This document shows, in pieces, positions 7,736-16,588 of a stretch of 64,000 bases of DNA. The stretch covers positions 62,001 through 126,000 of the forward strand of contig CAWISK010000015.1 in NCBI GenBank assembly GCA_963838805.1, read 5' to 3'. The translations under genes and the position numbers were made by a program. This DNA is from CAVRQM01 sp963838805. GTDB lineage: Bacteria; Pseudomonadota; Alphaproteobacteria; Acetobacterales; Acetobacteraceae. Within the stretch, counting starts at the first letter, position 1, and each line of letters starts with the position of its first letter. Under the pieces are notes generated by a model. That model was not told the DNA's origin and ran no database searches. It was given only the letters and a program-made list of their open reading frames with translations.

Positions 7736-9370
7736 ATGCTCGACACGACGCTGGCCGATCTGTCGATCCGCCCCGCCGCAATTCTCGACGCCGCCCACAT
7801 GGGCGACATCAAGGGCGCGCTCGGCACCATCTACGAACACGACATCCATCCCCGCCTGACCTGGGGCGCCAAACTCAGGACGTTGGCCGCAATCGTCGGT
7901 CCCGGCCTGATTGTCATGGTGGGCGACAACGACGCCGGCGCCTTCGCCACCTACACCCAGGCGGGACAGAATTACGGCACGGCGCTGCTGTGGACGCTCA
8001 TGCTGCTGATCCCCGTGCTGTACGTGAACCAGGAGATGGTGCTGCGGCTGGGCGCCGTGACAGGCGTCGGGCACGCGCGGCTGATCCTGGAGCGGTTCGG
8101 CAAGTTCTGGGGCGCGTTCAGCGTCATCGACCTGTTCATCCTGAACGGGCTCACCATCGTCACCGAGTTCATCGGCGTCAGCCTCGGCCTCGATTTCCTC
8201 GGCCTGCCAAAGCTGTGGGGCGTGCTGATCGCCGCCGGTGTCACCATGCTGGCGGCGACCACCGGCAGTTTCCGCCGCTTCGAGCGGTTCTCGTTGCTGC
8301 TGTGCCTGGGCAGCCTGCTGCTGGTGCCGGTGGTGCTGGCAGCACACCCGCCGCTGGGCGAGATGGCGCGCGATCTGGTCATTCCGCGCCTGCCCGATAC
8401 CGGCAACCTGTCCGACGTGCTGCTGCTGATCATCGCCATCGTCGGCACCACGGTCGCACCCTGGCAGTTGTTCTTCCAGCAGAGCTACGTCATCGACAAG
8501 CGCATCACGCCGCGTTTCATGGCTTACGAAAAGGCCGATCTCGGCATCGGCATCGTGTTCGTGATCGTGGGCGCGGTCGCCATGATGGCGTTCTGCGCCG
8601 CGATTTTTGCCGGCCGGCCCGAAGCCGGCAACTTCACCGACGCGGGTGGCGTCGCCGCGGGGCTCGCCAAATACGTGGGCCAGTTGCCGGCGACGTTATT
8701 CGCGATCGCGCTGATCGACGCCAGCATCATCGGCGCCTCGGCGGTTTCGCTCGCGACCGCCTATGCGTTGGGCGATGTGCTGTCGCTCAAGCACTCGCTG
8801 CATCGCGGTGCCAAGGACGCGCGCGGGTTCTACGTGGTGTATTGCGGCCTGATCACTGCCGCGGCGGCGCTGGTGCTGCTGCCGGGCTCGCCGCTGGGAC
8901 TCATCACCGAGGCGGTACAGACCCTGGCCGGCGTGCTGCTGCCATCGGCCACCGTGTTCCTGCTGCTGCTGTGCAACGACCGTGCGGTGCTGGGACCGTG
9001 GGTGAATGGGCGCTGGACCAATCTGTTCACCGGCACCGTGATCGCGGTGCTGATCATGCTGTCGATCGTGCTCACCGCCTCGGTGCTCTACCCGTCGATC
9101 ACCGGCGAGCAGATCCTGCTGGTGCTGGCTGGCGGGACGGTGCTGGCGCTGATCGCGGCGGGCGTGACGCTCACGCTGCGGCGGCCTGCCGCGGAGCCTG
9201 CTCCTGACCGGGCGCTGCGTCCCGCATGGCGGATGCGCCCGCTGAGCGAATTGACGCCGGCGCGGCTGGGCGGCGCCACTCGCGTCTGGATGGTCGTGCT
9301 TCGAGGCTACCTGGTGCTGGCCGTGGGGCTGGTGGTCGTGCGCGTGATCCAGCTCGCGATCGGATCGTGA
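7736..9370 (+). CDS. NRAMP-family divalent cation transporter with non-canonical metal site
   Basis: A 544-residue polytopic transporter of the NRAMP/SLC11 fold. ATG at 7736 is chosen for its CGGAG ribosome site and family length. In TM1 the canonical DPGN is replaced by a 'VGDNDAGAFATYTQAG' stretch. In TM6 the canonical MPH motif is replaced by 'GTTVAPWQLFFQQS'. Loss of the TM6 methionine is the hallmark reported for NRAMP-related magnesium transporters (NRMTs), so Mg2+ (or Mn2+) rather than Fe2+ transport is a reasonable guess. The divergent mgtC supports this. Substrate assignment is inference; the fold assignment is firm. Confidence 0.85.
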   Translation: MLDTTLADLSIRPAAILDAAHMGDIKGALGTIYEHDIHPRLTWGAKLRTLAAIVGPGLIVMVGDNDAGAFATYTQAGQNYGTALLWTLMLLIPVLYVNQEMVLRLGAVTGVGHARLILERFGKFWGAFSVIDLFILNGLTIVTEFIGVSLGLDFLGLPKLWGVLIAAGVTMLAATTGSFRRFERFSLLLCLGSLLLVPVVLAAHPPLGEMARDLVIPRLPDTGNLSDVLLLIIAIVGTTVAPWQLFFQQSYVIDKRITPRFMAYEKADLGIGIVFVIVGAVAMMAFCAAIFAGRPEAGNFTDAGGVAAGLAKYVGQLPATLFAIALIDASIIGASAVSLATAYALGDVLSLKHSLHRGAKDARGFYVVYCGLITAAAALVLLPGSPLGLITEAVQTLAGVLLPSATVFLLLLCNDRAVLGPWVNGRWTNLFTGTVIAVLIMLSIVLTASVLYPSITGEQILLVLAGGTVLALIAAGVTLTLRRPAAEPAPDRALRPAWRMRPLSELTPARLGGATRVWMVVLRGYLVLAVGLVVVRVIQLAIGS

Positions 9371-9374
9371 GGCG

Positions 9375-9554
9375 CTACCGCAGCGGCGCGCAATTGGTGC
9401 GCCCGGCCATGACGCAATCCTGCACCTGGGTCGCGGCGCGGATGCGCTGCGACAGCCAATAGCCTGCCACGACCAGGGCCACGATCAGCACGAGCGCGAT
9501 CAGCGCCCCGCGCGAAGGGCCTTCCTGCGGCGGCTCGGGCGTATCACCGGTCAT
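9375..9554 (-). CDS. Small single-pass membrane protein
   Basis: A 59-residue ORF with a good ribosome site (GGAGGTG before the ATG) and one clear membrane helix ('GALIALVLIVALVVAGYWLS') after a short acidic, proline-rich head. It is convergent with the NRAMP gene and divergent from the hydrolase gene. No family is recognised. Size, ribosome site and helix support a real gene of unknown role. Confidence 0.55.
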   Translation of the reverse strand: MTGDTPEPPQEGPSRGALIALVLIVALVVAGYWLSQRIRAATQVQDCVMAGRTNCAPLR

Positions 9555-9608
9555 TGCACCTCCGTCACTGTGATTGACAGGCGCGGAGTCGGCCCGCCAC
9601 TTGGCGGC

Positions 9609-10472
9609 ATGACCGCGCTGCCGCGCCGCCTTGCATTGATCCTGCTGCTGGCCCTGGCCGCGGTCCCCGCTCGTGCCGCCGACCGCTGGTTCACCACCAG
9701 CGACGGCGTTCGGCTGCACTATATCGAGCAGGGGCAAGGACGCACCATCGTCATGGTGCCAGGCTGGACCATGCCGGCCTGGATCTTTCAGGTGCAGATC
9801 GCCGATTTCGCGCGATCCTACCATGTGGTCGCCGTCGATCCGCGCGGCCAGGGCTACAGCGCCATCCCGCTCGGCGGCTACGAGCCATACCGGCGCGGCC
9901 AGGATATCGCCGAACTGATCGCGCACACGGCCAAGGACCCGGTGCTGCTGCTGGGCTGGTCGCTCGGCGTGCTCGATTCGCTCGCCTATGTCCACGAGTA
10001 TGGCGATGCGCGTATTGCCGGGCTGGTGCTGATCGACAATTCGGTGGGCGAGGAGCCGGCGCCTACGCCACCGCACACCAGCCGGCATAGGTCTCGCCGC
10101 ATCGGCCATCCCGCGTCGCGCGAGGTGGCGCTACGCGCCTTTGTCCGCAGCATGTTCCTCAGCACGCCATCCACGGAATACATCGACCGGCTGACCGAGG
10201 CGGCGCTGCGCACCCCCGCCCCGGCGGCGGCGGCCCTACTGTCCTACCCGCTGCCGCGCAGCTTCTGGCGCGCGGCAATCTACAGCACGGAGAAACCCGT
10301 GCTGTACGTGGTGCGGCCGCAACTGGCCGGCCAGGCCGCGAACCTCGCGGCGCACCGGCCGGACACCGAAAGCCTGGTCATGCGTGGGGTCGGCCACGCG
10401 CTGTTCGTGGACGACCCGCAGCGCTTCGACACGGTCATGGCCAGCTTCATCCGCCGGCGCGTCTGGCCTTGA
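9609..10472 (+). CDS. Secreted alpha/beta hydrolase
   Basis: A 287-residue alpha/beta-fold hydrolase. I start at the ATG that yields a signal peptide ('MTALPRRLALILLLALAAVP', cleavage after ARA). The oxyanion 'VPGWTMPAWIF' motif is near residue 50, the nucleophile elbow 'LLGWSLG' has Ser118, and 'GVGHALFVDDPQRF' supplies the catalytic His near the C-terminus. It resembles non-haem chloroperoxidase/esterase-like hydrolases; the substrate is unknown. Its stop overlaps the TTG start of the next gene, so the two are probably co-transcribed. Confidence 0.85.
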   Translation: MTALPRRLALILLLALAAVPARAADRWFTTSDGVRLHYIEQGQGRTIVMVPGWTMPAWIFQVQIADFARSYHVVAVDPRGQGYSAIPLGGYEPYRRGQDIAELIAHTAKDPVLLLGWSLGVLDSLAYVHEYGDARIAGLVLIDNSVGEEPAPTPPHTSRHRSRRIGHPASREVALRAFVRSMFLSTPSTEYIDRLTEAALRTPAPAAAALLSYPLPRSFWRAAIYSTEKPVLYVVRPQLAGQAANLAAHRPDTESLVMRGVGHALFVDDPQRFDTVMASFIRRRVWP

Positions 10473-12949
10473 GCCTTCGCCGGTGGGACGCGGCGAGCGG
10501 GCCGAACCTGCCCGCGCTGTTTCTCGTCTCGATGGCCAGCATCGGCTTCGAGATCGCGCTGACGCGCTACTTCGCGGTCGCGAAATGGTCGGAATACGGC
10601 TATTGGGTCATCTCCATCGTGCTGGCCGGCTTCGCGCTGAGCGGCGTCGCAGTTGCGCTGGCGCGCGACTGGTTCGCCCGGCATGGCGCGCAGGTGCTGG
10701 CCTGGCTGCCGCCGCTGCTGCTGCTGGCTGGCGCGGGCGGCTATCACCTGACGACCACGAATCCGTTCAACCCATTGCAATTGCAAAATCCGGCGACGCT
10801 GTGGCCGCAGCTCGGGCTGATCGGTCTGTACTATGCCTATCTGCTGCCGTTCTTCTTCCTCACCGGTCTGTTCGTCAGCCTCTGCTTCGTCCTGGGCGTG
10901 CCGCGCACGGGCCGCGTGTATGGCGCCGACTTGACCGGGGCCGGGGCCGGGGCGGTGCTGACCCTGGGGCTGATGTGGCTGGTCCATCCCTTCAGGCTGG
11001 TCGCCTGCCTGCTGGTGCCGCTCGCACTGGCCGCGCCTTTCGCGAGCCGCCGCCGCCTGCGGCCAATCGGCGCGGCGCTGCTGGCGCTGCTCGCGGGGGG
11101 CGCGCTGCTGCTGCTGGATGACCAGGCCGCATTCAACGATTTCAAGGCGATCTACGCGCCGCTTCACGTGCCGGAAAGCCGGACGCTGGCAACGCTCGCG
11201 ACACCGCGCGGGCTGTACATGCTGCTCGACGACTTCACCGAGCGCGTCGATACCGACATTTCCAACAACGCGGCCCAATTGGGTCTGCCCGGGCCGCCCT
11301 CCACCTTCGGCCTGTATCGCGACGGCAACCGCATCGCCGCCCTGCCGAAGCCGGGCGCGCTCGATGTCCGCTACGCCCCCGCCACGCTCGCGGCGCTGCC
11401 CTACACCCTGCTCTCGCGCCCGCGCGTGCTGCTGGCCGGTGCCTCGGGCGGATTCCGCGCCAAGGAAGCCCTGACCCTGGGAGCCGCCCTGGTCGTCGCC
11501 GCCGAGCCCGAGCCGGTGCTGCGCGCGGCACTTCGCCACGGGCTGGCCGGGTCGCCGCCCTTGCCGCCGGCGCCGCGCATTGCGGTGCGGGCGGCGGGGC
11601 CGCTGGCGCTGGCCCGCGCCGGCGCGGGCCGCTTCGATCTGGTGGACATCTCGGGCGATTTCCTTGACGCGGCACCGGCCAATTCGACCGCCTTCACGCG
11701 CGAGGCGGTCGCGGCCAGCTTGCGCGCGGTGGCGCCGGCCGGGCTGGTGTCGATCCCGGTCTCGATCCGCGAGTTCCCGGCCTATGCCAGCCGGATGCTG
11801 GCGACCGTGCGCGCGGCCCTGATCGCCGACGGAATCGCCGACCCCGCGCGGCACGTGCTGGTCTATCGCTCGGCGTGGAACGTCCGCATCCTGGTCTCGC
11901 CGGCGCCGATCGGGCCTGTCCAGATCGCAGCCGCCCGCGCCTGGTGCGACGCGCGCAGCTTCGATGTGTCGTACTATCCCGGCATCGATGTGAAGGCGGC
12001 CCGCGCCAACATCTACAACGATCTGCCCGCGGTCTCCTTCGAGCAGGGACAGGTCACCTCGGGCGATGGCGCGCACGACGCCGTGGCCGATGAGGCCGGG
12101 GCGGTACTGCAAGGGCAGCCCACGGAATCCGAGCGCTCGTTCGACCTGTCGCCGATCACCCTGGACCGCCCGGCCTTCTACGCGGTGCTGCGGCTATCCG
12201 GCCTGCCCACGATCCTGCGCCGGCTGGAATTGCTGCCGCAGCAGGAGGTGGGACCGCTGGTCAATCTGGCGGTGCTGGCGCAGGCGGCGGTGATCGCGGC
12301 GCTGGTGCTGCTGGTGCCGCTGCTGGCGGGCAAGCGCGTGCGCCTGCCCCGATCGGCGACAGGGGGCGGCGGGACGGCCGGCGCGGTCGTGTATTTTGCA
12401 TCCCTCGGCCTCGGCTTCCTGTTCATCGAGATCACCGCGATCGAGCGCGCGAGCGTCTATCTTGACGACCGCACCAGCGGCTTCGCCCTGGTGCTGACGG
12501 GCATGCTGATCTTCTCCGGGCTGGGCGCGCTGCTGGCCGACCGGCTGGCGCTGGGCGCGCGCCGGGCCATGACGGTTGCCAGCCTCGTCGTGGTGGCATG
12601 GTGCGTCCTGGCCCTGGCGCTGCTGCAACCGGCGGTGCTGGCCAGCCTGTCCTGGCCGTGGGACCTGCGCGCCGCCCTGGTCATCCTGGCCGTGGCGCCG
12701 GTGTCGGTCGCACTCGGCCTGCCGTTCCCGCTGGGGCTGGCGCGAGTGGCCGGTTCGGCCGGCTTCCTGCCCTGGGCCTGGGGCATCAACGGAGCCTTCT
12801 CGGTGGTGTCCACGCCGCTCGCCAACCTGCTGGCACAGCTTTATGGCTATGACCGGGTGTTGATGGCGGCGCTGCTGCTCTATGTCGTGGCATACGTCTC
12901 ATTTCCCACTGCACGGAACACCTCATGGCAGAGCATCCCGGCCGGCTGA
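10469..12949 (+). CDS. Large spermidine-synthase-like integral membrane protein
   Basis: An 826-residue protein with a block of hydrophobic helices at the N-terminus (residues about 15-220), a soluble middle and another helix block at the C-terminus (from about 595). The middle contains the Rossmann-like region 'LLAGASGGFRAKEAL', 'LVVAAEPEP' and 'RFDLVDISGDFLD', as in membrane-fused spermidine/spermine synthase homologues. These are widespread but uncharacterised. The TTG start overlaps the upstream stop; no better in-frame start lies nearby. Its 3' end overlaps the next gene by 25 nt. True polyamine synthase activity is doubtful because the aminopropyl-transferase acidic motifs are not obvious. 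Confidence 0.75.
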   Translation: MSLRRWDAASGPNLPALFLVSMASIGFEIALTRYFAVAKWSEYGYWVISIVLAGFALSGVAVALARDWFARHGAQVLAWLPPLLLLAGAGGYHLTTTNPFNPLQLQNPATLWPQLGLIGLYYAYLLPFFFLTGLFVSLCFVLGVPRTGRVYGADLTGAGAGAVLTLGLMWLVHPFRLVACLLVPLALAAPFASRRRLRPIGAALLALLAGGALLLLDDQAAFNDFKAIYAPLHVPESRTLATLATPRGLYMLLDDFTERVDTDISNNAAQLGLPGPPSTFGLYRDGNRIAALPKPGALDVRYAPATLAALPYTLLSRPRVLLAGASGGFRAKEALTLGAALVVAAEPEPVLRAALRHGLAGSPPLPPAPRIAVRAAGPLALARAGAGRFDLVDISGDFLDAAPANSTAFTREAVAASLRAVAPAGLVSIPVSIREFPAYASRMLATVRAALIADGIADPARHVLVYRSAWNVRILVSPAPIGPVQIAAARAWCDARSFDVSYYPGIDVKAARANIYNDLPAVSFEQGQVTSGDGAHDAVADEAGAVLQGQPTESERSFDLSPITLDRPAFYAVLRLSGLPTILRRLELLPQQEVGPLVNLAVLAQAAVIAALVLLVPLLAGKRVRLPRSATGGGGTAGAVVYFASLGLGFLFIEITAIERASVYLDDRTSGFALVLTGMLIFSGLGALLADRLALGARRAMTVASLVVVAWCVLALALLQPAVLASLSWPWDLRAALVILAVAPVSVALGLPFPLGLARVAGSAGFLPWAWGINGAFSVVSTPLANLLAQLYGYDRVLMAALLLYVVAYVSFPTARNTSWQSIPAG

Positions 12950-13821
12950 CGCGCCGCACCCTCCTCGCCGCCTCGGGCGCCACGGCGCTCGCGGCACCGG
13001 CACTGCTGGCGCGCCCCGCCCGCGCCGCGGCCAATGCCGGCGGCGGCTGGACGCGCCATGCCTACGAGGCGGCGATGGACCAGTCCGGCCGCCCGGTGAG
13101 CCTGACCGACGAGCAGTTCGCCGCCATCCAGGCGCGCCGCCCCGCCGCCATGCGGCTGATCGAATCCTACCTGAAATCGCATCTGGGCAGCGCCGATCCG
13201 GCGGTGATGGCAGCCTTCCACAGCGTGCCGCGCGAGTATTTCCACTACCTCTACGACCAGCACCGCGCGACACCGGGCGACGCCTACGAGGCGACCCCGA
13301 AGCCCTGGGCGCTGGGCTACGGCTCGGCGCTGTCGGACTATCTGGGCCAGGCCTACATGACCCAGGTCTGCAAGCCTCGGCCGGAACATGTGACGCTCGA
13401 GATCGGCACCGGCAGCGGTTTCCAGAGCGCCATCCTCTCGCGCATCGTCAGCCGCGCCTATTCGATCGAGATCATCTCGCCGCTGGGACATGCGGTGGAC
13501 CGGATATGGGGCCCGCTCGGCTACGACAATGTCCAGGGCCGAGTGGGCGACGGCTATTACGGCTGGCCGGAGGTCGAGGGCGGGTTCGACGTCATCATCG
13601 TCACCTGTGCCGCGCAATACGCACCGCCCGACCTGTTCAAGCAGCTCAAGCCGGGCGGGCGCATGATCATTCCCATCGGCCAGCCGTTCAAGCGCGGCCA
13701 GTTCCTCTACATCTACACCAAGGACGCGGCGGGTAAGGTCCACTCGCGCAAGGACGTGGGCGTGTTCTTCATCCCGATGACGGGTGCGATGATGAAGGTG
13801 CCGGCGCCGCCGAAGATTTGA
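12925..13821 (+). CDS. Protein-L-isoaspartate O-methyltransferase-like protein with Tat signal
   Basis: A 298-residue protein of the PCMT family: SAM motif I 'LEIGTGSGFQSAILS' near residue 155, 'VDRIWGPLGYDNVQGRVGDG' near 192 and 'QLKPGGRMIIPIGQ' near 245. Unusually, it begins with a twin-arginine signal ('RLTRRTLLAASGATALA', then a hydrophobic stretch ending ARPARA). Export of a SAM-dependent enzyme is odd because SAM is cytoplasmic. The gene overlaps the membrane spermidine-synthase-like gene by 25 nt, so the products may work together at the membrane. Function of the pair is unknown. Confidence 0.8.
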   Translation: MAEHPGRLTRRTLLAASGATALAAPALLARPARAAANAGGGWTRHAYEAAMDQSGRPVSLTDEQFAAIQARRPAAMRLIESYLKSHLGSADPAVMAAFHSVPREYFHYLYDQHRATPGDAYEATPKPWALGYGSALSDYLGQAYMTQVCKPRPEHVTLEIGTGSGFQSAILSRIVSRAYSIEIISPLGHAVDRIWGPLGYDNVQGRVGDGYYGWPEVEGGFDVIIVTCAAQYAPPDLFKQLKPGGRMIIPIGQPFKRGQFLYIYTKDAAGKVHSRKDVGVFFIPMTGAMMKVPAPPKI

Positions 13822-13827
13822 CCGCCG

Positions 13828-14232
13828 TCATTTGCGGCACGGGAAGGTGGTGATCAGGAAGCGCATCACGCCATCCACCGCCGGCTCGTCCATGTATTGC
13901 GGATGCTCCTGCGCCCAGGCCACGAACATCTGCCGCGCCTCGCCCCGCGTGGGCGCCGGCGTCGGCACGCAGACCCGGCGCGCCCGCTTGCGCCCGGCCG
14001 TGTCGGCCAGATGGTAGTCCAGCACGCCCGAGCCGTAGCCGACGCACAGGCCGATGGCACCGGGATAGCTGGGATCGGTTTCGGGCGTGCTGCACAGCGC
14101 CACCAGGTCGCGCGTAGTGCGGATGTTGAGGGCCGGAGGTGGAGTGACTGCCTGTGCCGTCGGCTGGGGGGTTTGCGCGACGGCCGGCACGCTCAGGATC
14201 AGGCAGCCGACCGCAGTCAGGATCGCGCGCAT
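13828..14232 (-). CDS. Rap1a/Tai-like secreted small protein
   Basis: A 134-residue protein with a signal peptide ('MRAILTAVGCLILSVPAVA') and a Cys-containing domain with 'TTRDLVALCSTPE', 'IGLCVGYGSGVLDYH' and 'CVPTPAPTRGEARQMFVAWA'. This pattern matches Rap1a/Tai-type proteins, best known as T6SS immunity proteins but common as stand-alone periplasmic proteins. An alternative ATG lies at 14253. It is convergent with the PCMT-like gene, only 6 nt apart. No effector gene is nearby, so a housekeeping periplasmic role is as likely as immunity. Confidence 0.7.
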   Translation of the reverse strand: MRAILTAVGCLILSVPAVAQTPQPTAQAVTPPPALNIRTTRDLVALCSTPETDPSYPGAIGLCVGYGSGVLDYHLADTAGRKRARRVCVPTPAPTRGEARQMFVAWAQEHPQYMDEPAVDGVMRFLITTFPCRK

Positions 14233-14496
14233 GGACACCCACCAAGTCTGCATCGCCGCCGCAACGTGGCCGACCGGCGCCGGGTTGCATCGCCGCCATG
14301 TTTGCCAGCACGGTCCTATGCCGCAACGTTGCCACACTCGATTGAACACACTCCGGCGCGAAGCACTGCGAATGCTCCGCGCCGACGCGGGGCATTGGAC
14401 GAATTCAGGGCATGCCCGGACGATCCGAACGGGCCATCCGGTCCCTGCGCCGACATGCGCACTGGCGCGGCCGATTGACGAGGAGGCAGACGAGCC

Positions 14497-15354
14497 ATGC
14501 GGCACTTCGAACTGTCGGGCCATCGCGGCGCGCGCGGGCTGTGGCCGGAGAACACCCTCGCGGGCTTCGCCGGCGCGGTGGCGCTCGGCGTCGACGCGCT
14601 GGAGTTCGACGTAGTGCTGACGGCCGACGGCGTGGCGGTGGTGAGCCACGATCTGCGCCTCGACCCGGACCTCGCGCGCGGCCCGGACCGCGCGTGGCTG
14701 CCGTCACCGGGGCCGGCGGTGCGCGCCATGACGCTGGCGGAGCTGTGCCGCTTTGACGTGGGGCGCGCGCGCCCTGGCGGAACGGTCGCGGCCGCTCACC
14801 CGAGGCAGGTCGCCGCGGACGGAGAACGCGTGCCGCTGCTGGCGCAGGTGTTCGGCTTCGCCGCCAGGCACAAGGGCGTGCGATTGGAGGTGGAACTCAA
14901 GACCGATCCGGGCCAGCCCGAGCTCTCGCCCGATCCGGTGGCATTGGCCGACACCGTCATGGCGACGGCGATACAGGCGGGGGTCGCGGATCGTGTGGCG
15001 CTGCGATCGTTCGACTGGCGCGGGCTTTTGCATGCGGCGGAGTGCTGGCCGGAGCTGCGCCTCGCCTTCCTGACCGATGACGCATCCCGATCGGTGCTGG
15101 CACAGGTCCGCGAAGCCGCTGGCGGCCGTGCCGCCGACTGGGCGCCGGATTTCGCACGGCTGTCTCCGGAACTGATCGAAGAGGCGCATGGCCGTTCGCT
15201 GCAGGTGAAGCCCTGGACCGTGAACCGCCGCCGCGACATGGCCCGGCTGATCGCCTGGGGCGTCGACGGGTTCTGCACCGACGATCCGGACGTGGCGCGC
15301 CGTGTCATGGCCGAAGCGGGCCTGCAGGTCCCCTCCGCCCTGCCGGCAGCGTGA
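14497..15354 (+). CDS. Glycerophosphodiester phosphodiesterase
   Basis: A 285-residue GDPD: 'GHRGARGLWPENTLAGF' near residue 8 gives the catalytic His-Arg and PENT motif, 'ALEFDVVLTADGVAVVSHD' the metal-binding Glu/Asp and second His, and 'VNRRRDMARLIAWGVDGFCT' the C-terminal barrel closure. It hydrolyses glycerophosphodiesters to sn-glycerol-3-phosphate and an alcohol. No signal peptide is evident, so it is probably cytoplasmic. It lies 37 nt before larC in the same direction and may share its transcript. Confidence 0.9.
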   Translation: MRHFELSGHRGARGLWPENTLAGFAGAVALGVDALEFDVVLTADGVAVVSHDLRLDPDLARGPDRAWLPSPGPAVRAMTLAELCRFDVGRARPGGTVAAAHPRQVAADGERVPLLAQVFGFAARHKGVRLEVELKTDPGQPELSPDPVALADTVMATAIQAGVADRVALRSFDWRGLLHAAECWPELRLAFLTDDASRSVLAQVREAAGGRAADWAPDFARLSPELIEEAHGRSLQVKPWTVNRRRDMARLIAWGVDGFCTDDPDVARRVMAEAGLQVPSALPAA

Positions 15355-15391
15355 TTTGCGCCGCGGATGCCGGATGGTCCAGTTTCCGGCC

Positions 15392-16588
15392 ATGACGCAT
15401 CTGCATCTGGACCCGCTCGGCGGCATTGCGGGCGACATGTTCGCGGCCGCCCTGCTCGACGCCTTCCCCGAACACGCGGCTTCGGTCACGGCGGCGGCCG
15501 GCTGCATTGCCGGGGTGGCCTGCCGCGTGGCGCCGCATCGCGACAACGCGCTGACCGGCAGCCGCTTCGTGGTCGCCGACCCGGCCGATCGCCACCACGG
15601 GCATCGGCACGACCATGCCGCGTGGCGCGACATCCGTGCCCGCCTGCTGGCGGCCGACCTGCCGGAGGCGGCAAGGCAGCACGCGATCGGCATCTTCGCC
15701 GTGCTGGCCGAGGCCGAGGGGCAGGTGCATGGGATCGGCGCCGAGGAGGTGACGTTCCACGAAGTAGGCGCCGCCGATTCGATCGCCGACATCACTGCCG
15801 CCGCCATGCTGATCGCGGCATTGGGCGAGGCGCGCTGGACCGTGGGTCCGCTGCCGCTAGGCTCTGGCCGGGTGCGCACCGCGCATGGGCAGTTGCCGGT
15901 GCCCGCTCCCGCCACGGCCCTGCTGCTGCGCGATTTTCCAGTGCTCGATGACGGCATCGCCGGCGAGCGCGTGACACCGACCGGGGCGGCGATCCTGCGC
16001 TATCTCGGGGCCGACGCCGAGCCCGCCGGGGGCGTGCGCCGGCTGCGGCGCACCGGCACCGGCTTCGGTACCCGGCGGCTCGCGGGGGTTGCCAACTGCC
16101 TGCGGGTGCTGGTCTTCGAGGAGGCGGGCGACGGTGCCGGCGAGCATCGGATGATGTCGATGATCGGCTTCGAGGTGGACGACCAGACGCCCGAGGATCT
16201 GGCGGCAGGGCTCGATCGGTTGCGCATCACGCCGGGCGTGCTGGATGTCGTGCAGATGCCGGCGTTCGGCAAGAAGGGACGCATGGCGGCGCATGTGCAG
16301 GTGCTGGCGAAGCACGACGCGGCGGATGCAGTGGCGCAAGCCTGCTTTCGCGAGACCAGCACGATCGGCCTGCGCATCCAGCGCGTGGAAGGGCGGATGC
16401 TGCCGCGACGCATGAGCGAGGTGGCGGTGGCCGGGACGATGCTGCGGGTCAAGCTGGTCGAGCGTCCGGACGGCACCACCGCCAAGGCGGAATGCGGGGA
16501 CGCACTGGGCGCCGAGGGCCGGCTCGGGCGGATGGGCCTGCGCCGCGAGGCGGAACAGGCCGCCATCGCGGACCAGACGCGGCCATGA
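15392..16588 (+). CDS. larC: Nickel-pincer cofactor nickel-insertion protein LarC
   Basis: A 398-residue LarC in one uninterrupted frame (in Lactobacillus plantarum it needs a ribosomal frameshift). Motifs: 'LHLDPLGGIAGDMFAAALLD' at the N-terminus, 'TFHEVGAADSIADI' near 130, 'TPTGAAIL' near 195 and 'FGKKGRMAAHV' near 295. LarC performs CTP-dependent nickel insertion into the pyridinium bis-thioacid mononucleotide made by LarB and LarE. ATG at 15392 is preferred to one 18 nt upstream because it fits the family start. Its stop overlaps larE as ATGA. Confidence 0.92.
   Translation: MTHLHLDPLGGIAGDMFAAALLDAFPEHAASVTAAAGCIAGVACRVAPHRDNALTGSRFVVADPADRHHGHRHDHAAWRDIRARLLAADLPEAARQHAIGIFAVLAEAEGQVHGIGAEEVTFHEVGAADSIADITAAAMLIAALGEARWTVGPLPLGSGRVRTAHGQLPVPAPATALLLRDFPVLDDGIAGERVTPTGAAILRYLGADAEPAGGVRRLRRTGTGFGTRRLAGVANCLRVLVFEEAGDGAGEHRMMSMIGFEVDDQTPEDLAAGLDRLRITPGVLDVVQMPAFGKKGRMAAHVQVLAKHDAADAVAQACFRETSTIGLRIQRVEGRMLPRRMSEVAVAGTMLRVKLVERPDGTTAKAECGDALGAEGRLGRMGLRREAEQAAIADQTRP

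Noticed and set aside
6680..8347. 555-codon minus-strand frame across the mgtC/NRAMP intergenic region
   Set aside because: It would overlap the operator, the repressor and the transporter; composition is Gln/Arg/His-rich shadow.
10280..12112. 610-codon minus-strand frame opposite the spermidine-synthase-like gene
   Set aside because: Shadow frame with low-complexity Arg/Gln composition and no ribosome site; the plus-strand gene has helices and motifs.
15392..16588. Programmed frameshift within larC
   Set aside because: The gene is one continuous frame here, so no frameshift is needed.
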